A stretch of DNA of 18,643 nt. It comes from Thermoplasmata archaeon (GTDB taxonomy: Archaea; Thermoplasmatota; Thermoplasmata; Lutacidiplasmatales; UBA184). This document shows positions 13,671 to 18,643 of the stretch, piece by piece. The notes beneath the pieces were generated by a model. It was given only the letters and a program-made list of their open reading frames with translations, did no database searches and was not told the origin of the DNA. Made by a program: the position numbers and the translations under genes. The stretch spans positions 1 through 18,643 of the forward strand of contig JASIDM010000052.1 of the NCBI GenBank assembly GCA_030044695.1, in the 5' to 3' direction. Numbering within the stretch: the stretch's first letter is position 1; every line of letters starts with the position of its first letter.

Positions 13671-14378
13671 ATGAAGGTCGAACGCGACCCGGACGCGCGA
13701 TGGGTCGCCGCCCTCAGCGGGCGGGCCCTCCCCAAGGCCGAGGCGGCGATCCGCGAGGCGGAACGGGAGCGACGGCTCTTCGCCCACCTGGCCCGGGAGC
13801 ATCGACGGGGAGGACGGTCGTCGTACATCGAGATCGACGCGCCCCTCGAGCTCCATGCGCTCGTCCGCCTCCTACGGCCCCGGCACGTCCTGGAGGTCGG
13901 GGTCTCGTCGGGGGTCTCCTCGGCGTATCTCCTCCACGCTCTCGAGCGCAACGGCGCCGGCGTGCTGCACTCCGTCGACCTCCCCCAGCGGCCTCGGCGT
14001 TCGCGGCCCGTCCGGGGCGCCTCTTGGAGCCTACCGGACGGCAAGCGTACCGGCTGGGCCGTCCCGCCGCGCTTACGGAGGCGCTGGGACCTCCGTCTCG
14101 GCGACAAGGCGGACCTCGTGCCGGTCCTCGCGCGCGAGCTGAGGAGAATCGATCTCGTCGTCTACGACGTTCCGCACGACGAGGCGGACGTCGCGCGGGA
14201 GCTCGCCGAGCTGGACCGTCGGCTCCCGGTCGGTGCGGTCGTCATCGTCGACCACGGCCCGTCGGGGGACGCCTGCCGGGCGCTCCAGCGCTGGGGACGA
14301 CGTCGCTCGGCCGTCACGGTCGGACGCCACGGGCTGGGCCTCTACGGGGTCCGAGGCGGGCCTCGACGCGCAGGGTAG
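13671..14378 (+). CDS. Class I SAM-dependent methyltransferase (O-methyltransferase-like)
   Basis: The product is 235 aa. Residues about 50-225 look like a Methyltransf_24/CmcI-type fold. EIDAPLELHALVRLLRP precedes motif I HVLEVGVSSGVSSA (residues 72-85). LHSVDLPQRP holds the acidic residue of strand 2, RIDLVVYDVPHDEADVARELAELDRR carries the metal-type acidic residues, and GAVVIVDHGPSGD follows. An insertion rich in Arg (about residues 107-140) breaks the usual spacing between strand 2 and strand 4. The substrate is unknown. Start ATG 13671 has AGGTGG 4 nt upstream, a good ribosome site; the frame is open further upstream, but only inside the previous gene. Co-transcription with the phosphatase-like gene is likely (17-nt gap). 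Confidence 0.85.
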   Translation: MKVERDPDARWVAALSGRALPKAEAAIREAERERRLFAHLAREHRRGGRSSYIEIDAPLELHALVRLLRPRHVLEVGVSSGVSSAYLLHALERNGAGVLHSVDLPQRPRRSRPVRGASWSLPDGKRTGWAVPPRLRRRWDLRLGDKADLVPVLARELRRIDLVVYDVPHDEADVARELAELDRRLPVGAVVIVDHGPSGDACRALQRWGRRRSAVTVGRHGLGLYGVRGGPRRAG

Positions 14379-14506
14379 CGATCGTTCGCGGAGAGGATCC
14401 TCGGGCGCGCCGTTCGGCGGGGCGCTCCGGCGAAGCTCGCTGCGTCAAGCCGGGTCCACCGTTCGTTCATCTTGCCGCCGACCCCGTGTTCCGTCAGGGG
14501 TCTCCG

Positions 14507-15169
14507 ATGCCCGGTCCCTCCGTCCCCCTCGAGGAGCTGCTGCCCCCCGCGGTGGTCGGACCGGCGTTCCTGCGGGACGGCACGGAGGTGTGGATCCGAC
14601 CGGCCCTCGGGTCCGACCGGGATCTCGTGCTCGAGCTGCTGGAGCGGGAGCCCCCGGAGTCGATCGCCTCCCGGTTCGGCTCGGCGATCCGGCCGGAGCG
14701 GGCCCGGGCCGAGATCGTCCACCCGGCGTCGCCCGAGGAGCGGCTCTGCCTCCTGGCCCTCGGGGACCGGGGCGATCGGGCGGCGGTCCTCGGGATCGGG
14801 GAGTACGCCAGGGAGGGGCCCGGCTCCACCATCGCGGAGATCGCCTTCCTGGTCGCCGCCCCGTTCCGAGGGCGGGGGATCGCCACGCTGCTCCTGGCGC
14901 GGCTCGCTCGAGCCGCTACGGGCTTCGGGATCCTACGGTTCGAGGCGCGCGTCCGTTCCGAGAACCCGGAGATGCTCGAGGTGTTCCGGGGCAGCGGACG
15001 GCCGATCTCCCAGGTCAGCGCGGAGGGCGAGGTCGACGTCCTGATCCCCCTCGTGCCGGACGCCGGCTCGACGTCCCGGGGCGACGTCGGCCCCGGGGGA
15101 TCGTCCGCCCGCGCCGAGGCGTCCGTCCGGCGGGCGCCGGGGCACGGACGAGGCCACCTCGCGATGTGA
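14507..15169 (+). CDS. GNAT family N-acetyltransferase
   Basis: The product is 220 aa. TEVWIRPALGSDRDLVLELLER is the typical GNAT opening. SIASRFGSAIRPERARAEI resembles the GNAT domains found alone or fused to acyl-CoA synthetases in Pat-type protein acetylases. EIAFLVAAPFRGRGIATLLLARLA gives the acetyl-CoA P-loop (R121-A126), followed by FEARVRSENPEMLEVFR. That resemblance makes protein-lysine acetylation a possibility, but no synthetase domain is present. About 40 C-terminal residues are low-complexity. ATG 14507 has AGGGG six bases upstream; the frame is open much further upstream, but that stretch overlaps the neighbouring gene and has no fold. It converges on the response-regulator gene with only 10 nt between the stop codons. 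Confidence 0.88.
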   Translation: MPGPSVPLEELLPPAVVGPAFLRDGTEVWIRPALGSDRDLVLELLEREPPESIASRFGSAIRPERARAEIVHPASPEERLCLLALGDRGDRAAVLGIGEYAREGPGSTIAEIAFLVAAPFRGRGIATLLLARLARAATGFGILRFEARVRSENPEMLEVFRGSGRPISQVSAEGEVDVLIPLVPDAGSTSRGDVGPGGSSARAEASVRRAPGHGRGHLAM

Positions 15170-15179
15170 CGGCTACGCC

Positions 15180-16295
15180 TCAGGACCCTGCCGTGCGCTC
15201 GTGGGGGAACGCGCCGCTCAGGGCGGCGTCGTGCCGGGCGAGGCGGTCGGCCTCGCCGAGCCAGGCGAGCGCCTCGCGCCCCTTGGGCGTGATCCGGTAG
15301 CTCTCCCCTTCGTGGGCGAGGAGGCCGTCGTCCAGGAGCCGGCGGAGGTGGAAGGCGAGCTTCGGGGAGTCCTCGAGCCCGGCGGCCTTCAGCGCCTCGG
15401 TGAACGAGCACGGACCGTCCAAGGCGCGGCGGAGCACCGCCCGGCGGACCGGATTGGCGAGCGTCTCGAGCGTCGCGCGCGTGGACGGTCCCGCCACGGC
15501 CGCCCGAACGTCCCGGGCCATCGCGGAGGTGATCCGGCGCGGGTCGAACGTCACGACGAACGGCCCTCGGCCCTCCATCCGGGCGCGGAGGTCGTCCAGG
15601 AAGGCGAGGATGTCCGATCGGTGGTGATGCGCGACCAGCCGATCGACGTCCTCGAGCAGGAGGCCCGCGCGGGGGTGCGTGGCGAGGAACGCGGCGACCT
15701 GCTCGCGGATCGCCGAAGGGCTCTCCAGGTCCGGCACCTCGACGGTCACCCCCGGCACGGCGCGCACCGCCCGCGGGGTGAGGTGGAGGACCTCGGTCCC
15801 GTCGCGCTGGGACCAGGCGCGGACCAGCGCCTCGGGATCCGGCGCCCGCTCCCCGCCGGGGGTGAACCGGGACTCCTGCTCCAGCCGGCCCAGCACCTCG
15901 CGGACCTGCTCGAGCCGGAACGGTTTCTGGACGTACTCGGCGGCCCCGGCCTTCATCGCCGCGACCGCCGTCTCCACCGTCGCGAAGCCGGTGACGACCA
16001 CGACGGGGATCGAGGGGTAGTGGGCCCGCACCTCCCGAAGGAGGTCGAGGCCCCCCTGTCGCGGCATCTTGAGGTCGGTGAGGATCGCATCGAACTCGGC
16101 GTGGGCGAGCTCCTCCAGCGCCTTCGGGACCGAGGCGCTGGTGGTCACCGCGTGGAGGTCGTCGGAGAGGAGCTCGGCGAGCTCCTCGCGGAACACCGCA
16201 TCGTCGTCCACGACCAACAGGCGCACGGGCGCTCGAACGCCGGCCCGGGGGTTTGAGGTTTGTCCGAGTCCTGGAGGGGTCCCCTCGAGGGCCAC
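15180..16295 (-). CDS. Three-domain response regulator: receiver, DUF835-like, ArsR-like winged helix
   Basis: The product is 371 aa. The receiver (residues 24-140) has D30-D32, phosphoacceptor D74 in ILTDLKMP, T102 and K124 (QKPF), all the residues needed for phosphotransfer. Residues about 165-265 look like a DUF835 domain: HLTPRAVRAVPG, LLLEDVDRLVAHHHRSDILAFL, VTFDPR. Residues about 272-350 form an ArsR-like winged helix (ATLETLANPVRRAVLRRAL, KLAFHLRRLLDDGLL, YRITPKGREAL). It should be the DNA-binding output partner of the histidine kinase, whose gene ends 10 nt upstream. The start is GTG 16295; GTG 16226, at VRLLVVDDD, is a good alternative because the fold starts there and the region between is unusually A/T-rich. 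Targets are unknown. Confidence 0.9.
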   Translation of the reverse strand: MALEGTPPGLGQTSNPRAGVRAPVRLLVVDDDAVFREELAELLSDDLHAVTTSASVPKALEELAHAEFDAILTDLKMPRQGGLDLLREVRAHYPSIPVVVVTGFATVETAVAAMKAGAAEYVQKPFRLEQVREVLGRLEQESRFTPGGERAPDPEALVRAWSQRDGTEVLHLTPRAVRAVPGVTVEVPDLESPSAIREQVAAFLATHPRAGLLLEDVDRLVAHHHRSDILAFLDDLRARMEGRGPFVVTFDPRRITSAMARDVRAAVAGPSTRATLETLANPVRRAVLRRALDGPCSFTEALKAAGLEDSPKLAFHLRRLLDDGLLAHEGESYRITPKGREALAWLGEADRLARHDAALSGAFPHERTAGS

Positions 16296-16305
16296 GGTCG
16301 GGAGC

Positions 16306-17760
16306 TCAGGCCGGCGGGGGTGGCTCGGGCGGGGCCAGGGGGAGGCTCACGACGAGGCTCGCGCCGGAGCCCGGGATGTTCCGGGCGACGATCGTTCCGC
16401 CGTGGGCCTGGACGATGCCGTGGCAGATCGCGAGACCGAGCCCTGTCCCCCGGCCCTCGGGCTTGGTCGTGAAGAACGGCTCGAAGACGTGGGGGAGCGC
16501 CTCCAGGGGGATGCCGGGACCGGAGTCGCGGACCTCGATCTCCGTCTCGCGGTCCCCCCGGCGGACCTCGACGACGATCCGTCCGTCGGCCGACCCCTCC
16601 AGGGCGTCGTAGGCGTTCAGGAGGAGGTTCGTGAGGACCTGCATGAGCTGGCCCCGGTCGCCCAGGATCGGCACCGGGGTCGGGGGGTAGCGCTCCTCCA
16701 CCTCCACCTCCGCCGGCTGCTTGCCCCGGAGGAACCGGACGGTCTCCCCGGCGACGTCGACGAGGTCCAGGCGGGAGGTCTGGGGCGCGCTCCGCCGGGC
16801 GAAGTCGAGCAGGCCCCGCACGATCCGGGCGGCGACCTCGACCTGGGCGGTGATCGTCTCGGCCCGGCCCCGGGTCCAGGGGTCCGTCGTGCGGCGTCGG
16901 AGGCTCTCGGCGACCAGCATGACGTTCGCCAGCGGGGTGTTGATCTCGTGGGCGACCCCGGCGGCCAACTGGCCGAGCGAGGCGAGCCGGTCCGAGTGGG
17001 CGGCGACCCGCTCCCACGCCTTCTGCTCGGTGAGATCGACCGCCACCCCGACGTAGTGGGTCGCCGTCCCGCGGGGGTCGCGGACGGCGGTGATCGTCAG
17101 GAACACCGGCCGTTCCCGCCCCCACCGGTCGCGGTTGATGATCTCGCCCGACCAGTGACCCCGCGCCGGATCGAGCAGCTCGGCCCACATCCGCTCGTAG
17201 AGCGCCGTCGGGGTCCTGCGGCTCCGCACGAGGTTCGGCCGCTTGCCGAGGCATTCGGCCCGGGAGTAGCCGTACGTCGCCTCGAAGGCGGGGTTGACGT
17301 CGATGAGGATGCCGTCCCGGTCCGTCACCTCGATGGCGTTGGTCGAGGTGAGGAACGCCTCGTACTGCAGCCGGGCCGCCTCCTCCTCCCGCTGGCGCTC
17401 CGTCGCGTCGACGAGGACGAGGACGAGTCGGGACGGACGACCGGGGGCCTCCGGCACCGCCCGGAGCGTCGCGTCCAGGAACTTCACCGGGCCCGCGTGG
17501 CCGGCGGGCAACGGGATCGTCCGGGCCGCGCCGACGGTCGCCGGGCCCGGGGACGCCTCGAGGCCGCGGGCGATCATCGGGGCGAGCTCCGGGCCGGCGA
17601 GGAGCGGGTGGTCCCGGTACGTGGTCGGCGCCTCCGGTCCTTGCGCCCAGCGTCGGTACGTCGAGTTCGCCCAGGCGACGGTCCCGTCGCGCTCGAGCAG
17701 GACGATCGCCACGGGAGCCTCGTCCAGGACCGCGCGGAGGGCGCGGATCGTCTCCGGCAC
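16306..17760 (-). CDS. Soluble PAS-PAS sensor histidine kinase
   Basis: The product is 484 aa. There are two PAS domains (about 5-118 and 128-247; VNPAFEATYGYSRAECLGK is a classic PAS segment). The HisKA helix follows with LASLGQLAAGVAHEINTPL, phosphoacceptor H271. The ATPase domain (about 365-475) has the N box NLLLNAYDAL, G1 DSGPG (412-416), F box FEPFFTTK and G2 GRGTGLGLAI. All catalytic boxes are intact. No membrane helix is present, so it senses a cytoplasmic signal, perhaps through a PAS-bound ligand; the layout is NtrB-like. The start is GTG 17760, with GGGAGGAG just upstream. The response-regulator gene begins 10 nt after its stop, so the two are an operon and a likely cognate pair. 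A receiver-like gene diverges from it. Confidence 0.96.
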   Translation of the reverse strand: MPETIRALRAVLDEAPVAIVLLERDGTVAWANSTYRRWAQGPEAPTTYRDHPLLAGPELAPMIARGLEASPGPATVGAARTIPLPAGHAGPVKFLDATLRAVPEAPGRPSRLVLVLVDATERQREEEAARLQYEAFLTSTNAIEVTDRDGILIDVNPAFEATYGYSRAECLGKRPNLVRSRRTPTALYERMWAELLDPARGHWSGEIINRDRWGRERPVFLTITAVRDPRGTATHYVGVAVDLTEQKAWERVAAHSDRLASLGQLAAGVAHEINTPLANVMLVAESLRRRTTDPWTRGRAETITAQVEVAARIVRGLLDFARRSAPQTSRLDLVDVAGETVRFLRGKQPAEVEVEERYPPTPVPILGDRGQLMQVLTNLLLNAYDALEGSADGRIVVEVRRGDRETEIEVRDSGPGIPLEALPHVFEPFFTTKPEGRGTGLGLAICHGIVQAHGGTIVARNIPGSGASLVVSLPLAPPEPPPPA

Positions 17761-17763
17761 GAT

Positions 17764-17771
17764 CTCCTCCC
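17764..17771 (-). promoter_or_regulatory. Strong Shine-Dalgarno sequence of the histidine kinase gene
   Basis: On the minus strand GGGAGGAG is followed by ATC and the GTG start codon. This is one of the best ribosome-binding sites in the window and decides the GTG start. Confidence 0.65.
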
Positions 17772-17795
17772 GACCCCCTCGGGACGACGACGCGG

Positions 17796-17804
17796 CTCAA
17801 AAGG
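17796..17804 (-). promoter_or_regulatory. TATA-like box of the histidine kinase operon
   Basis: On the minus strand this reads CCTTTTGAG, the only A/T-rich spot in the 118-bp divergent gap. Transcription starting about 27 nt downstream would begin right before the Shine-Dalgarno sequence, giving a very short leader. Confidence 0.4.
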
Positions 17805-17878
17805 ACCCGCGCGGGAGCCGTCCGTCAACCTCCCTCGACCTTCGCTTCATCTCGCGCCCGTGCCCGTGGGGGACGGCG

Positions 17879-18268
17879 ATGCTCGAACTGCTGGTCGTGG
17901 AGGAGACCCCCAGCCTCGCCGGCTCCATCGTCTCCCTCCTTGAGGCGGAGGGGGTCCCGATCCGGACGTTCCCTGACCTCGCCGAGGCCGAGGCGTACCA
18001 CGCTCGGGCGGGGTCCCCCCATCCCCTGGTGCTGGTCGCCTCCAACGCCCACTACTCCCCCTCGACGAGCCGGTGGGCCCTCGGGGTCCTTCGCGACGCC
18101 CACCTCGTGGTCGTCGGAACGCGGGACCCGGCGCTCCGTTCGGCCGGACGGCTGCATGTCGTGCGGCTTCCCCTGGAACCGGCGGCGCTCCTGCGGCTCG
18201 TCCGCGACCTGCTGCCGGAGCCCGGCCGTTCGAGGTCCGCCGCCGAGCGGTCGCCGGACCGTTCCTAG
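17879..18268 (+). CDS. Degenerate receiver-like protein (pseudo-receiver)
   Basis: The product is 129 aa. The alternation of strands and helices looks like a receiver domain: ELLVVEETPSLAGSIVSLLEAEG at the start, VLVASN at strand 3, LVVVGTRDP at strand 4 and VRLPLEPAALLRLVRDLL at strand 5/helix 5. The first acidic pair is present as E8-E9. The phosphoacceptor Asp is replaced by S55/N56, and the lysine before Pro is replaced by Leu (L98). It therefore cannot be phosphorylated in the usual way and may act by protein binding. ATG 17879 is the first good start. The gene diverges from the histidine kinase, and its TAG overlaps that of porB in a CTAG. The receiver assignment is an inference from pattern. 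Confidence 0.7.
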   Translation: MLELLVVEETPSLAGSIVSLLEAEGVPIRTFPDLAEAEAYHARAGSPHPLVLVASNAHYSPSTSRWALGVLRDAHLVVVGTRDPALRSAGRLHVVRLPLEPAALLRLVRDLLPEPGRSRSAAERSPDRS

Positions 18269-18643
18269 GCGGGCGCCGGCGTCGCGGCGGTCGGGGGCGC
18301 CGGGGGCGGGAGGCTCGGGGCCGTCTCCTGCTCCCGTCGCAGCAGGCGTTCCCAGCCGGCCCGCGTGGCGGCCTGGAGCTCCTCGACCTCCGCCTCCGTC
18401 CAGTGACGGAACCGTCCCTGCCGGTGGACGTACTCGGCGACCGGCTTCAGCGTCCCCGCCCGGCGGGTGATGCGGTAGACCCCCTCCTCGACCTCGTAGA
18501 GCGGGAACAGGCCGGTCTCCGTCGCGAGACGGCCCAGGTCGATCGTCTCCTCGCTGGAGAACTTCCAGCCCGGGGGGCACGGGGCGAGGGCGTGAAGGAA
18601 CCGCGGGCCCCGCACGTCGCGCGCCTTCTCCACCTTCCGCACG
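18265..18643 (-). CDS. porB: Pyruvate:ferredoxin oxidoreductase (2-oxoacid oxidoreductase) beta subunit, C-terminal part
   Basis: Only the last 125 or so residues are in the window; the frame continues past the right edge. GPRFLHALAPCPPGWKF, then the LATETGLFPLYEVEEGVYRIT segment and TLKPVAEYVHRQGRFRHW, are the conserved C-terminal blocks of the TPP-binding beta subunit of pyruvate synthase. The enzyme interconverts pyruvate plus CoA with acetyl-CoA, CO2 and reduced ferredoxin in the cytoplasm. The thiamine and cluster-binding parts lie outside. A related 2-oxoacid oxidoreductase (2-ketoisovalerate or 2-oxoglutarate type) cannot be excluded from this fragment. The end is Ala/Pro-rich. Its TAG stop lies in the same CTAG as the stop of the convergent gene. 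Confidence 0.93.
   Translation of the reverse strand, partial: VRKVEKARDVRGPRFLHALAPCPPGWKFSSEETIDLGRLATETGLFPLYEVEEGVYRITRRAGTLKPVAEYVHRQGRFRHWTEAEVEELQAATRAGWERLLRREQETAPSLPPPAPPTAATPAPA

Noticed and set aside
16069..17943. Plus-strand open frame of 624 codons
   Set aside because: It is antisense to the histidine kinase with intact H, N, G1, F and G2 boxes; the composition is repetitive.
1..18643. CRISPR arrays, insertion sequences, integrase or attachment repeats
   Set aside because: No regularly spaced repeats, terminal inverted repeats, transposase or integrase motifs were seen. The tRNA-Leu 3' end has no second copy that I could find in the window.

Overview
The window looks like chromosomal DNA of a very GC-rich archaeon (roughly 70% G+C by eye), most likely a member of the Thermoplasmatota. 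The evidence is mixed. A class II tRNA-Leu has no encoded CCA. Short A/T-rich boxes lie about 26-27 nt upstream of the tRNA and of the Lrp-type gene. A response regulator carries a DUF835-like domain and an ArsR-like winged helix. The glutamine synthetase and the ferredoxin-type pyruvate oxidoreductase subunit also fit. No rRNA, insertion sequence, CRISPR array or prophage is visible; this is ordinary chromosome with several small accessory genes.

Left part, 1-6602, minus strand: a tight five-gene row reads glutamine synthetase (glnA), YtcJ-type amidohydrolase, an unrecognised 215-aa protein, a DUF885 zinc-peptidase-like protein, and a saccharopine-dehydrogenase-like oxidoreductase cut by the window edge. 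Gaps after the amidohydrolase are 7-28 nt. The likely theme is release and assimilation of amino nitrogen (inference). Diverging from glnA across 121 bp is an Lrp/AsnC regulator. The gap holds a 16-bp near-perfect palindrome and a TATA-like box placed for a leaderless Lrp transcript. After the regulator comes an LsrF-like class I aldolase/thiolase with a strong Shine-Dalgarno sequence.

Middle part, 8178-15169: tRNA-Leu(CAG) is followed by a hairpin region and then mainly single-domain enzymes. On the plus strand these are a SAM methyltransferase and a GNAT protein with a CWC motif. A zinc alcohol dehydrogenase on the minus strand diverges from an EamA transporter. The transporter starts a plus-strand row: a PEP-mutase/isocitrate-lyase family enzyme, a dual-specificity-phosphatase-like protein, a second methyltransferase and a second GNAT protein.

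Right part, 15180-18643: a soluble two-component pair on the minus strand, made of a PAS-PAS histidine kinase and a three-domain response regulator (receiver, DUF835-like, winged helix). A degenerate receiver-like protein is encoded divergently from the kinase. Its stop codon overlaps that of porB, the beta subunit of pyruvate:ferredoxin oxidoreductase, which runs off the right edge.
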